In this document: positions 9,441-18,701 of the stretch, in pieces
How the letters are laid out: every line of letters begins with the position of its first letter
How positions within the stretch are numbered: the stretch's first letter is position 1
DNA from: Rhizobium mongolense subsp. loessense
GTDB lineage: Bacteria > Pseudomonadota > Alphaproteobacteria > Rhizobiales > Rhizobiaceae
Assembly (NCBI RefSeq): GCF_900099775.1
Contig: NZ_FMTM01000001.1
Location: 682,001-746,000 of the forward strand
DNA length: 64,000 bases
Reading direction: 5' to 3'
Notes under the pieces: model-generated
Told to the model about the DNA's origin: nothing
Databases searched by the model: none
Seen by the model: the letters and a program-made list of their open reading frames with translations, nothing else
Program-made: the position numbers and the translations under genes

Positions 9441-10064
9441 CTAGACGACCAGCAGCATGGAACCGGTGCCAAGCAGTACCAGCGTCCATACGAGATCCAC
9501 GTTGAGCCAGGCGATGCGCAATATCTCGAGCCCGATCCAGCGATAGACCACCAGGGCAACGAGACTTGTAACCGCCGCAAGTGTATGGACCCCGACCGCG
9601 GCGATCGCGATGGCGGCAGACCCATCCCCGCCGATTTCGCGCAATGGGGAATCCGAAAGACAAAGTGGTATCAACGCTGGCAGGATCATCAGTCCGGCCC
9701 CATGGGCCGTCGCCATCAGGAACGACCAGAACGCCAGGCCGGCAAGCCCCGTGCGCATGCCGATACGAACTCGACGCCCGTGTCCGACGAAATGATGCCA
9801 GACAGCCCAGCCTATGAGGCCGACTCCCGCAGCCGTGCGCACAGCATCCTGGTTCACGAAAAGACCGGCCGCGACCAGGGCTCCAGCCACCAGTGCGACC
9901 GACACGGCGTGTCCGACGGCGATGGCGGGCACTGCCTGAACCACGGCGGCAGAACTCTGCCGATGAACGCCAAGCGCCACGGCAAACAGCCATCCCATCG
10001 CCGGGTTGAGACCATGAAAGGCTCCAAGTCCCGCCAACAAAATCCATGGCCAGAGTTCGTTCAT
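9441..10064 (-). CDS. polytopic membrane protein next to the selenium-binding protein gene
   Basis: 207 residues, almost entirely hydrophobic, with about six transmembrane segments. The N-terminus carries an AFHGLNPAMGW motif reminiscent of the HGxxP motif in membrane proteins of the NicO/metal-permease type, but the resemblance is short. Two more His-containing segments (AVWHHFVGHGRR and ATAHGAG) lie in or near membrane helices and could bind metal or haem. It starts 29 bp after the selenium-binding protein gene on the same strand, so the two are probably co-transcribed. The function is unknown. Confidence 0.6.
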   Translation of the reverse strand: MNELWPWILLAGLGAFHGLNPAMGWLFAVALGVHRQSSAAVVQAVPAIAVGHAVSVALVAGALVAAGLFVNQDAVRTAAGVGLIGWAVWHHFVGHGRRVRIGMRTGLAGLAFWSFLMATAHGAGLMILPALIPLCLSDSPLREIGGDGSAAIAIAAVGVHTLAAVTSLVALVVYRWIGLEILRIAWLNVDLVWTLVLLGTGSMLLVV

Positions 10065-10093
10065 AGGCGCCTCATCCGGCTAACCTTCGCTCC

Positions 10094-11488
10094 TTACGGA
10101 TAACAATATGAATCTGACGAGCAATCCCCACCCTGGAGGCGGACCTGGTGCGGGCGATGCGATTTTGGCCATTCGACAAAGAATTTCTCGTCGAATGCAA
10201 TCCCGCCGTCAGGCACCGCGTCCAGCTTCACCATCCAGCCGGAAACGCCATCGGGATAGAACTGTTCGTCGATCGCACCGTAGAGAGAGTTGGTGAAATA
10301 GACACGGCGACCATCACGGCTGATCTCGACCATCTGCGGTCCGCCATTCAGCGCGCCATTCTTCGCTCCTGGATGTGAGGCGCGCGAAACGATGCCGCCG
10401 ATCCGAACTTTGCCAGTCAGTTTCGGCTTGAACGGATCGGAAACATCGTACTGATGCAGGTCGCCGGTTCCCCAGCACGACACGTAGAGAAATCTGTCAT
10501 CCATCGAAAGGTCGATGTCGGTAACGAGTGGTGGCACGGCATTGAAACCCTTCAGCATCGGCGGCAACAGGTCTGGATCGGCAGGCTCGGCCGGAATGTC
10601 GATCACCTTTGTCACCGCCCATTGGGTGCCGTCGCGGTGCCAGACCCAAATCGAGGAGGAGAGGTCCTCAAGACTAAGAACGCAGTTGACAAAACCATAG
10701 GCCTTGGTCGGGTCATGCGCAGGTCTAAGCTCGAATACGAGTTGATACTTGTCACCGAAATCGATCGTCTGCAGGTGCTTGCGCTTATGCAGATCCCAAA
10801 AGTGCAGACGGCGGCCGTATTTCGCGCCGAGCAGGATTTCGGGGATCAGGCCGCTTTCGAACGTATCCGGCGTACCCCACTCGCTGGTGACGAGTGTGTC
10901 GTGGCCCAGATGCCACCAGACGTCATAGGACAGCTGTTGCGGTCCGCGATCCATTTCCCACTGTCCGCGCACCTCGAATGTCTCGTGATCCATGAGGAAC
11001 ACGCCGCCCGGTCCCTTACCCTCGGCATTGCCAAGTGCTGCGACATAGATGCCTTCTGGTCCGCAGTGAACGGTGTGCGGCCTGGAGTAGCCGGCCCGGT
11101 CGGCGACTTCGCCGGGTTCGATGACCTTGACGATCGATGGCCTGCGCCCATCGGGCTTGGTGTCGATGATATGGATACGCGAGGATTTCAATCCAGGTAC
11201 CACCAGATAGCGGCGCTCTGCATGCGGATGCGGCGCATTCGGGCAAAGGCAGGATGAACAGGCGTTCCAGCCGAAATGATGCAACTCGTCGCCGACATTA
11301 GGCATCGCAAGCGATGTGACGATCTGACTATAGGAGGCTGATTGAGGATCGACATCAACGACGGCGAGTTCGTCGGGAACCGCTCGCGTCGGATCGAAGG
11401 CGACGACATAGGCAAGTGTCTCCGGCGCAGCCTTCATAGCCATTCGCGGTGACGGATAAAAACTTGGATCGGGTTTCCACGTTACCAT
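10094..11488 (-). CDS. selenium-binding protein / methanethiol oxidase homologue (SBP56 family)
   Basis: A 464-residue beta-propeller protein of the SELENBP1/methanethiol oxidase family, full length for the group. I start it at the ATG at 11488 (MVTWKPDPSFYPSP), which has an AGGAG sequence about 10 bases upstream; the ATG 11 codons earlier has none. Family landmarks are present: HHFGWNACSSC, which contains the cysteine region linked to selenium or substrate chemistry, then PHTVHCGPEG and YVSCWGTGDLHQYDVSD. Bacterial relatives oxidise methanethiol to formaldehyde, hydrogen sulfide and hydrogen peroxide using copper. Whether this copy does so is inference. No SCO-type copper chaperone or MauG gene is adjacent; the only partner is the membrane protein gene downstream. 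Confidence 0.85.
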   Translation of the reverse strand: MVTWKPDPSFYPSPRMAMKAAPETLAYVVAFDPTRAVPDELAVVDVDPQSASYSQIVTSLAMPNVGDELHHFGWNACSSCLCPNAPHPHAERRYLVVPGLKSSRIHIIDTKPDGRRPSIVKVIEPGEVADRAGYSRPHTVHCGPEGIYVAALGNAEGKGPGGVFLMDHETFEVRGQWEMDRGPQQLSYDVWWHLGHDTLVTSEWGTPDTFESGLIPEILLGAKYGRRLHFWDLHKRKHLQTIDFGDKYQLVFELRPAHDPTKAYGFVNCVLSLEDLSSSIWVWHRDGTQWAVTKVIDIPAEPADPDLLPPMLKGFNAVPPLVTDIDLSMDDRFLYVSCWGTGDLHQYDVSDPFKPKLTGKVRIGGIVSRASHPGAKNGALNGGPQMVEISRDGRRVYFTNSLYGAIDEQFYPDGVSGWMVKLDAVPDGGIAFDEKFFVEWPKSHRPHQVRLQGGDCSSDSYCYP

Positions 11489-12051
11489 GTAAAGTGCTCC
11501 TGGCTCGCGTTTGCTAAACATGAATGATGTTCGCTAGATGCTTGCCGACAGCCAACTCAGCGCTGCGGACGGGGAAGGATCCAAGGATGTTTCGACGGGA
11601 TACAGGGTCGAAACCGCCCTCTGCGGCTGAGAGCTATAGAGGTAATCCTCCCCGGGTAATTGTCTCAGATAATGGCAGGTTTTGGCAGTCCCTTTTTCGC
11701 CGCCTCCCTCATCGCGGCTTCCACTTCATTGCTCCATGCAAGCCGCGCCCACGATACGACAGACGTCGCGAAATTCGGCAGTTCCGCTCGGCAAGCCCCA
11801 CTGCAGGTCCTCTTCGCGACGGAGCCGCTCATGTGCTCGCCATGAACGTGCCCTACTCAGCGCCATCGACACCAAAGGCCATATCACTCCTCAGCGCCGC
11901 ATGGTATATTTTGAGGCATGGCGACTAGGCCTCTGGAACAGCAGATTGCTGATCGCGGCGGGTCGCGAGTGCCACATCATGACAGAGGCGCCGCTGCGCA
12001 TGCGGAACCGCTCTCGTGCACAAGATTGGTATCAAGGCGGAGCGCTGTTTC
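11489..12051. other. gene-free stretch between divergent units
   Basis: About 560 bases separate the start of the selenium-binding protein gene (minus) from the binding-protein gene (plus). Plus-strand frames here are Arg/Pro/Ser-rich and look like shadows. It should hold promoters for both units, but I cannot identify boxes with confidence. Confidence 0.4.
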
Positions 12052-13146
12052 ATGCACCGAATCGCCGTCGCAGTTTTCGCACTTGCAGCCGTGGTCAGTT
12101 ATTCCGCGCAGGCTGAGATACTGATCGGCGTTTCAGCGGCGATGACCGGACGGCTCGCGTGGATCGGCGAACAGGGGCAGCGTGGCGCAGAGATGGCCGT
12201 GGCCGATCTCAATGCGGCGGGCGGCGTCCTAGGCCAGCGGGTGCGGCTCATCGCGGTCGACGACTTCTGCGATCCAGAGCAAGCGGTAGCCGTCGCCAAG
12301 AAACTCGTGGCCGACGGTGTGGTTCTCGTCGTCGGGCACTACTGCTCTGGAGCCTCAATCCCGGCATCAAAGGTGTATGAGGCGGCGGGGGTTCTGCAGA
12401 TTTCACCGGGGTCGACCAATCCACTGCTGACCGAGCAAGGCCGTGCCAACGTGTTCCGCGTCATTGGTCGCGACGATGCGCAAGGCGTCGTGGCCGGCAA
12501 CTATCTGGCCGATCATTGGGGCAACAAGAAAATTGCGATCCTTCACGATGGCACCACCTATGGCAGGGGCCTTGCCGATGAGACCAAAAAGCAGTTGAAC
12601 AAGCGGGGCATGACCGACACGATCTACGAGGCGTACAGTCCAGCGAAGAACGACTATTCGGTTGAAATCGCTGCACTAAAGGCTGCAAAGGTCGCCGTGG
12701 TATATGTCGGCGGTTATCATGCTGAAGTTGCGCTGATGGTTCGCGCTGCGCACGACCAAGGCTACGCGGTTCAGTTCATTTCAGGCGATGCCCTGGCGAC
12801 CGAGGAATTTGCGCTGATCGCCGGTCCAGCCGCTGAGGGCACTCTCTTCACGTTCTCCGCGGACGCCCGGCGAACCCCCCAAGCGGCCCCGGTGGTGGAG
12901 CGGTTTCGTGCAGAAAACTTCGAACCCGCAGGCTATACGCTGCTGAGCTACGGCGCCGTTCAGGCCTGGGCGCAGGCGCTCAAGGAGGCCGGTTCACTGG
13001 AGGTGCGCGAGGTGATTGCTTCATTGCGCGGCCACTCGTTCGATACTGTATTGGGCCGTATCGACTTTGACGACAAGGGCGACCTCACGGTTCAGAGCTG
13101 GGTATGGTATATCTGGAGGGGTGGCGAATACGTGCCATTGGAATAA
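12052..13146 (+). CDS. periplasmic binding protein of the amino-acid/amide (HAAT, Peripla_BP_6) type
   Basis: 364 residues from the ATG at 12052, preceded by GGCGGAG. A signal peptide (IAVAVFALAAVVSYSAQA) is followed by the opening typical of LivJ-like proteins (ILIGVSAAMTGRLAWIGEQGQRGAEMA). Family landmarks GGVLGQ, VDDFCDPEQAV and VGHYCSGASIP follow. No LivHMGF permease or ATPase genes are nearby. The next genes encode a hybrid kinase, a receiver and a cyclase, so this protein probably serves as a sensor that presents a ligand to the kinase rather than feeding a transporter. The ligand could be an amino acid, an amide or a related small molecule. Confidence 0.85.
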   Translation: MHRIAVAVFALAAVVSYSAQAEILIGVSAAMTGRLAWIGEQGQRGAEMAVADLNAAGGVLGQRVRLIAVDDFCDPEQAVAVAKKLVADGVVLVVGHYCSGASIPASKVYEAAGVLQISPGSTNPLLTEQGRANVFRVIGRDDAQGVVAGNYLADHWGNKKIAILHDGTTYGRGLADETKKQLNKRGMTDTIYEAYSPAKNDYSVEIAALKAAKVAVVYVGGYHAEVALMVRAAHDQGYAVQFISGDALATEEFALIAGPAAEGTLFTFSADARRTPQAAPVVERFRAENFEPAGYTLLSYGAVQAWAQALKEAGSLEVREVIASLRGHSFDTVLGRIDFDDKGDLTVQSWVWYIWRGGEYVPLE

Positions 13147-13233
13147 CGCAACGCTGATCACTGCCGATCGCGTTCGAGAAAAAAGCTGTGCGGGCCATGT
13201 TGACCACATCAGCCGGATCGATGGGTCGCCGCG

Positions 13234-16200
13234 ATGTTTGAACGTCTCGGCATACGTGGCCGCTTACTCTTTGCTTTCTTTGGTATCAGCACCTTCGCGG
13301 TGCTCGCAACCGCTGCAGCCGTGTATGCCTTTCTGCAAGTGGGCGAGGTCGTCGAGAGGATCACGGAGCGCCGGGTCCCCTCTGCGCTTGCATCGCTCGA
13401 GCTCTCCCGTCAAGCTGAGCGGGTCGCCGCCACTACGCCGGCCGTACTTGCTACGACCAGCACGGTTCAACACAACGAGGTCTCGGCTGCGATCGGTGTG
13501 GAGATGTCGCGCCTCGAAGAGTTGCTCGCCGCGCTCAAAGACACCGCGGCAAGCACGGCGGCGGTAGCGGAGATCGAAGCCGCAGTGATTGGCCTGAGGC
13601 GCAATCTCAACGCTCTCAACGATCTCGTCGCCGCTCGCCTCGGTGTGGTTGCACGCAAAGAGGAACTGCTGGGCCGCTTGTCGGCTACGACAGTCGCAAG
13701 CGAGCGTCTCGTGGCACCCGGCATCCTGGTGATGAACTCCAAGGTCCCCCAGTGGCGTGTAACCGTGGCGGATGCCGCCGTACCACCCGAAGCACGCGCG
13801 GCGGCTACGACAGAGCTTGCACAGGCAATCTCCGCCTACATCCCGCAACAGAAGGCACAACGGGAGATTTCCGCGATCAACGAAGCGCTGCTCAAAACGG
13901 CCGTTGCGCCGACGCCCGGCGACCTGGCGCTGATGTCGTTTCCGCTGCGCCGCTCGGTCGAGTCGCTTGCGGCGGTGACATCGGAGATCGATGAGAAGCT
14001 GCGGACGCGGTTCCGTCAGCGCGTTGACGAGTTCGAGGGGCTGATCGACGGGCCGAAGAGCATTGCACGGGCGCGTGAGGATGAGCTCGCATTACTCGCA
14101 AACGGCGGGAAGCTTTTGGCCGAGAACGCTCAGCTCTCGCGTAATTTGACCGTTGCCGTGGATCGCTTGGTAGCTGCGGCTAACCGCGACATCACCGAGG
14201 CTGGTCGTGAAGCTACGATCGTCCAGCGCTACGGTACCGGTGTTGTTCTCGGCTCAGCCATTCTGAGCCTCCTAAGTTCAGTTCTGATCGTCTGGTTGTA
14301 TGTCGACCGCAATCTTCTTGCCCGCTTGTCGGGGCTGAGCCAAAGCATGCTTGCCATCGCCGGCGGCAATCTTCGGGCACCACTGCCTGCCACAGGCCGC
14401 GACGAGATCGGCCGCATGGCCAAGGCGCTTTTGTTGTTCCGTGACACTGCAGTCGAGGTCGAGGAAAAAAACCTGCGTGAGGTCGCCGAAGCGCGTCAGC
14501 GACTCGTCGATGCAATCGAGAGCATCTCCGAGGGCTTCGCCCTTTACGATGCTGAGGACCGGCTTGTTCTGTGCAACAGCCGCTATAGGGAAATCCTCTA
14601 TCCCGGCATAGCCGATGCCGTCGTGCCGGGTGCGCAATTTGAGACGATTGTCCGTAAGGCGGTGGAACAGGGCCTCGTCGAGGATGCGAAAGGCCGGGAG
14701 GAAGAATGGCTCGCCGCGCGCCTTGAGGCACACTGCAACCCTAAGCAGACACTGGTTCAACATCGCAGCCATGACCAGTGGATTCAGGTAAATGAGCGGC
14801 GCATTACCGGCGGCGGCACGGTCGCGGTCTACACCGATATCAGCAAGCTAAAGAGGCATGAAACGGAGCTCGAGATCGCCCGCGACGCGGCCATGGCGGC
14901 GACACAGGCCAAGAGCAAGTTCCTTGCCAGCATGAGCCACGAGTTGCGCACACCGCTGAACGCCATCCTGGGCATTACCGAAATGCTGCAGGAAGATGCC
15001 AGCGAAGCCGGCCAGGGCGAACTGATCGAACCGCTTCAGCGGGTCTCGCGCGCCGGCAAGCATCTGCTCAAGCTCATTAATGAGGTCCTCGATCTGTCAA
15101 AGATCGAGGCCGGCCGCCTGGAATTGCATATCGAGGAGTTCGATATCGCAGGAATGGTTCAAGATGCCGCCACAACCGCAAATCCCCTTGCGCAGAAAAA
15201 CCGCAACCGGATCATCATCCGCTGCCCGGATGACATTGGTAGCATGCGCGCCGATCAGCTTCGTGTGCGCCAGATCCTCCTCAACCTGTTGAGTAACGCC
15301 TGCAAGTTCACCGAGAACGGCCAAGTGACGATTGGGGCCACCTGCGCGAAGGATGATGGAGGGGGTGGCGTCATATTTACCGTCTCCGACACTGGCATCG
15401 GCATGACGCCGCAGCAGATGACGAACCTGTTCCAGGAGTTTAGTCAGGCCGACAGCTCCACCACCCGCAAGTACGGCGGCACTGGGCTAGGGCTTGCCAT
15501 CAGCCAACGCCTGTGTCGCGCGATGGATGGCCAGATCACTGTGGACAGCACTCCCGGCGCCGGTACCAAGTTCACGGTGTGGCTGCCGTCGGCAATCGAC
15601 GCAGGCCCCACGCTGCAAGAGCCGGCCTCTGCCACCGCGGTCGCCGCCGATGATCACGTTCGCCTCGTCTCGAACGTGGTCCTCGTCGTTGATGACGATA
15701 AGGCGGTGCGGGACCAGATGCGCCGGTTTCTTGCCCGCGAAGGTTGCGATGTCGTGACGGCCAGGGACGGTGCCGAAGGCCTTAATCTGGCCCGGCAGGT
15801 GAAACCCGCGCTCATCACCCTTGACGTGCTCATGCCGGGCTGCGACGGCTGGAGCGTCCTGCAGGAACTGAAGGCGGATCCTGAGCTCGCGAGTATCCCC
15901 GTGGTGATGCTCACCATGGCCGATAACAGGAATCGAGGGTACGCGCTCGGTGCCGCCGATTACATGATGAAGCCGATCGACCGCGACGCGCTCAGGAAAC
16001 TGATCGCCAAATTCTGGTCGGGCGCGCCCAGCCCAGCGCTTCGTGTTCTGATCGTCGAAGATGATGAGAACACGCGCCAGCAATGGCGTCGCATACTGAG
16101 TGCCGAGGGTTGCAATGTGGACGAGGCCGAGAATGGCCGGATCGCGCTGGAACGGCTCATCCGCGCGCCTCCGGACCTGATCATTCTCGACCTCATCATG

Positions 16201-16449
16201 CCGGAAATGGACGGCTTCGAGTTCCTTGTCGAACTGCGAAAGCAGCCTGCCTTCAAGGCGATGCCGGTCGTGGTTGTGACGGCGGCGACCCTTGGCAAGG
16301 AAGACCACCGGCGTCTGAACGGCGGCGTCGAGCGCGTGCTCGCTAAGACCGCCTTCAGCCGCGACGAGCTTCTGGAGGAATTGCGCAAGATGGTTGGTCG
16401 ATACGTTGTCAAACGAAGCTCACCTGACAAGGATCGCCGTGATGGTTAG
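13234..16449 (+). CDS. hybrid histidine kinase with two receiver domains
   Basis: 1071 residues. Order: transmembrane segment 1 (about 13-33), a large helical periplasmic sensor region (34-330) of the TorS/four-helix type, transmembrane segment 2 (about 333-355), HAMP (about 356-408), PAS (about 425-530), a histidine phosphoacceptor domain with [12 protein letters not shown] at His569, an ATPase domain with LLSNACKF and DTGIGM motifs (about 670-790), then two receivers with phosphoacceptor aspartates at about 864 (LDVLMPG) and 986 ([10 protein letters not shown]). The second receiver reads TAA where most receivers have a conserved Ser/Thr-Ala pair, and still has a Lys near 1035. The membrane topology, next to a periplasmic binding-protein gene, suggests ligand-loaded binding protein touches the sensor region. 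Confidence 0.92.
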   Translation: MFERLGIRGRLLFAFFGISTFAVLATAAAVYAFLQVGEVVERITERRVPSALASLELSRQAERVAATTPAVLATTSTVQHNEVSAAIGVEMSRLEELLAALKDTAASTAAVAEIEAAVIGLRRNLNALNDLVAARLGVVARKEELLGRLSATTVASERLVAPGILVMNSKVPQWRVTVADAAVPPEARAAATTELAQAISAYIPQQKAQREISAINEALLKTAVAPTPGDLALMSFPLRRSVESLAAVTSEIDEKLRTRFRQRVDEFEGLIDGPKSIARAREDELALLANGGKLLAENAQLSRNLTVAVDRLVAAANRDITEAGREATIVQRYGTGVVLGSAILSLLSSVLIVWLYVDRNLLARLSGLSQSMLAIAGGNLRAPLPATGRDEIGRMAKALLLFRDTAVEVEEKNLREVAEARQRLVDAIESISEGFALYDAEDRLVLCNSRYREILYPGIADAVVPGAQFETIVRKAVEQGLVEDAKGREEEWLAARLEAHCNPKQTLVQHRSHDQWIQVNERRITGGGTVAVYTDISKLKRHETELEIARDAAMAATQAKSKFLASMSHELRTPLNAILGITEMLQEDASEAGQGELIEPLQRVSRAGKHLLKLINEVLDLSKIEAGRLELHIEEFDIAGMVQDAATTANPLAQKNRNRIIIRCPDDIGSMRADQLRVRQILLNLLSNACKFTENGQVTIGATCAKDDGGGGVIFTVSDTGIGMTPQQMTNLFQEFSQADSSTTRKYGGTGLGLAISQRLCRAMDGQITVDSTPGAGTKFTVWLPSAIDAGPTLQEPASATAVAADDHVRLVSNVVLVVDDDKAVRDQMRRFLAREGCDVVTARDGAEGLNLARQVKPALITLDVLMPGCDGWSVLQELKADPELASIPVVMLTMADNRNRGYALGAADYMMKPIDRDALRKLIAKFWSGAPSPALRVLIVEDDENTRQQWRRILSAEGCNVDEAENGRIALERLIRAPPDLIILDLIMPEMDGFEFLVELRKQPAFKAMPVVVVTAATLGKEDHRRLNGGVERVLAKTAFSRDELLEELRKMVGRYVVKRSSPDKDRRDG

Positions 16450-16819
16450 GATCCTCTATGTCGAGGACAATGAGGACAACGTCTACATGCTGTCCGCGCG
16501 ACTAAGACGCAAAGGCTACGAGGTAGTCGTCGCCACCGATGGCGATCAGGGCGTGGCGCGTGCACGATCGGACGCCCCGGCGCTAATCCTGATGGACTTA
16601 AGCCTTCCCGTCCTCGACGGCTGGGAGGCGACAAGACGTCTCAAGGCATTGGCTGAGACGCGGGGTATTCCCGTGATCGCACTCTCGTCGCACGCGATGG
16701 CTGGCGATCGCGAAGCAGCACTGGCAGCCGGGTGCGATGACTTCGATACCAAGCCCGTCGACTTCGCGCGCCTGCTTGGAAAGATCAAGGCCCTGCTCCC
16801 AAAGGAGTCGATGCCATGA
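16442..16819 (+). CDS. single-domain response regulator (DivK-like)
   Basis: 125 residues, just one receiver domain. The acidic pair is VEDNEDN at the start, the phosphoacceptor is Asp52 ([11 protein letters not shown]), followed by ALSSHAMAG and the conserved Lys in DTKPVD. The ATG at 16442 overlaps the end of the kinase gene by 8 bases, which points to translational coupling. With no output domain it should act as a phosphate shuttle, or by binding a partner, between the hybrid kinase and the receiver-cyclase encoded next. Confidence 0.92.
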   Translation: MVRILYVEDNEDNVYMLSARLRRKGYEVVVATDGDQGVARARSDAPALILMDLSLPVLDGWEATRRLKALAETRGIPVIALSSHAMAGDREAALAAGCDDFDTKPVDFARLLGKIKALLPKESMP

Positions 16820-17862
16820 GTGAGGTTGGACCTGCCCTGCTCGTCGTCGATGATAACGAGGACAATCGCTTTACGCTGACCGAGCGCTTGAAGCGAGAAG
16901 GCTACCGGAACGTGGAATGCGCCAGCAACGGACGGGAGGCGCTCGAAATACTGGCAACGAGACCGTTCGACCTCGTACTGCTCGACATTACGATGCCGGA
17001 AATGGACGGTTACCAAGTGCTCGAGCACCTGAAGGCCGACACAACGCTGCGCAACATTCCGGTCGTCATGATATCGGCGGTCGATGAGATCGACAGTGTG
17101 GCGCGCTGCATCAGCCTCGGCGCCGAGGATTATCTGGCCAAACCGTTCAACGCGGTCCTGCTGCGCGCCCGCGTGGCCGCGTGCCTTGAAAAGAAGAGCC
17201 TGCGCGACCAAGAGGCGGTATATACACAGCAAATCGAAAGCGAAAAGCGCCGAGCCGACGAGCTTCTGTACGCCATCCTACCCGCCGGCGCGGTGCGCGA
17301 GCTCAAAGCGACCAATGAGGTTCGGCCCCGCCGATACAATGAAGTCGCGGTGCTATTTTGTGATATCGTTGGCTTCACAGCCTATTGCGATGAGAATCCG
17401 CCAGAGAAAGTGGTGGAGGATCTTCAGGCGCTGATCGGCGAATACGAACGAATCGTCCGTCGGCATGGGATGGAGAAGATCAAAACAATCGGCGACGCCT
17501 TTATGGCTACGGCCGGCCTGTTTGATCGCATGCCAGATCCAGTTTTTGCCAGCTTGCAATGCGGACTCGACATGGTGACGGCATCACGCCGCATCGAGCC
17601 CAAATGGGAGGTGCGAGTCGGCGTTCAGTTCGGTCCAGTTGTGGCGGGAATCATCGGGCAGCGGCAATATGTGTTCGACCTGTGGGGCGACACGGTAAAC
17701 ATGGCCTCACGGATCGCAGCCCATGCTAGCCCTGGGACTGTAGCGACCAGCGGGGCCACGTGGCATCGCATTCGCGAGCGGGGTCGCGGGCGCTCACTGG
17801 GCTTCGTGGAAATCAAGGGCAAGGGTCGGATTGAACTGATCGAATGCCAGGAACTTCGTTGA
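16816..17862 (+). CDS. response regulator with class III adenylate cyclase output
   Basis: 348 residues. An N-terminal receiver (about 1-125, phosphoacceptor Asp57 in LLDITMPEMDG) is followed by a helical linker (about 130-170) and a class III cyclase domain (about 172-345). The catalytic set looks complete: metal aspartates near 183 (FCDIVGFT) and 227 (TIGDAF), the substrate-selecting Lys near 223 (KTIGD) with a matching Asp in FDLWGDTVN, and the transition-state Asn and Arg in VNMASRI. The Lys/Asp pair predicts ATP rather than GTP. The start overlaps the previous stop as ATGA. Phosphorylation of the receiver probably controls cAMP synthesis. Confidence 0.92.
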   Translation: MSEVGPALLVVDDNEDNRFTLTERLKREGYRNVECASNGREALEILATRPFDLVLLDITMPEMDGYQVLEHLKADTTLRNIPVVMISAVDEIDSVARCISLGAEDYLAKPFNAVLLRARVAACLEKKSLRDQEAVYTQQIESEKRRADELLYAILPAGAVRELKATNEVRPRRYNEVAVLFCDIVGFTAYCDENPPEKVVEDLQALIGEYERIVRRHGMEKIKTIGDAFMATAGLFDRMPDPVFASLQCGLDMVTASRRIEPKWEVRVGVQFGPVVAGIIGQRQYVFDLWGDTVNMASRIAAHASPGTVATSGATWHRIRERGRGRSLGFVEIKGKGRIELIECQELR

Positions 17863-18023
17863 GGGGACGGGAACAATCCTAGCATTGCATCCCCGTGCAG
17901 CCTTAAATCCTTGTTTTTTTGGGTGTTCCGGGTCGCGTTTTGACGCAATACGCTTGTCGTCCGTGAGGCCGGTTCGACCACTCGTCGGTTTAGTCAGCAT
18001 GTGTCCCGGCACCGCGGCGTATC

Positions 18024-18653
18024 TCACCTCGGCCGGCGGATGGCCCGCACTTTGCCGCTGCTCCCGCCGCCGCAAAAGAGCCGATCGCCGCCATCGGCTT
18101 CGAGCCCGGAGACACTCACACCGGCCGGCATGGCGAGCACTTCCAGGACCTCCCCCGTTTCAGGATCGACATGCCTGACTTCGCTCTCGTCTCCTTCCCA
18201 AGTGGCGTGCCACAGTTCGCCGTCAACCCAGGTGACCCCCGTGACGAAGCGGCTGGACTCGATGGTGCGGAGAACCGCTCCTGTCTCGGGATCAATCTGA
18301 TGGATCTTGCGATCTCGGTATTGCCCCACCCAGAGCGTGCCCTCGGCCCAGGCAAGGCCAGAGTCGCCGCCGCCGGGCGCCGGGATCGTGGCGAGCACGC
18401 GGCCGGTCTTCGGGTCGATCTTCTGGATGCGGTCCTCGGCAATCTGAAACAGGTGCTCGCCGTCGAAGGCGGTCCCTGCGTGCGCGGCAACATCAATGGA
18501 GCGCACCGTCTCTCCGCTCGCCGGGTCGAGAGCGTTCAGTTTGTCTCCGGACGCAAACCAGACGTGCCGGCCGTCGAAGGTAACGCCGTGCACCTGCTCG
18601 GCACCCGGAAAAGGTCCATATTCACGGAGAATTTCGGCTGCGGATCTTTTCAT
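18024..18653 (-). CDS. beta-propeller protein of the SMP-30/glutamine-cyclotransferase-like type
   Basis: 209 residues made of repeated propeller blades of about 40-45 residues. Each blade carries a variant of LxxIDPxTGxVLxTI (for example ALDPASGETVRSI, KIDPKTGRVLATI, QIDPETGAVLRTI, HVDPETGEVLEVL). There is no signal peptide. Such proteins bind ligands or hydrolyse lactones, but no catalytic residues can be assigned. The stop faces the cyclase operon, and the gene begins 48 bp after the HTH regulator gene on the same strand, so it is probably co-transcribed with it. Confidence 0.6.
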   Translation of the reverse strand: MKRSAAEILREYGPFPGAEQVHGVTFDGRHVWFASGDKLNALDPASGETVRSIDVAAHAGTAFDGEHLFQIAEDRIQKIDPKTGRVLATIPAPGGGDSGLAWAEGTLWVGQYRDRKIHQIDPETGAVLRTIESSRFVTGVTWVDGELWHATWEGDESEVRHVDPETGEVLEVLAMPAGVSVSGLEADGGDRLFCGGGSSGKVRAIRRPR

Positions 18654-18701
18654 GATTCCACCCTGTCTTTTCAGGTTTTCAACTCGGTTCAGGCCCTGAT
18701 C

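Noticed and set aside
9282..10103. 273-codon plus-strand frame over the membrane protein gene
   Set aside because: The minus frame gives regular transmembrane helices; the plus frame is polar and lacks a start signal.
11524..11928. Possible transposase trace, from a VSDNG-like stretch
   Set aside because: Only five residues match; no DDE pattern, no inverted repeats and no direct repeats around it.
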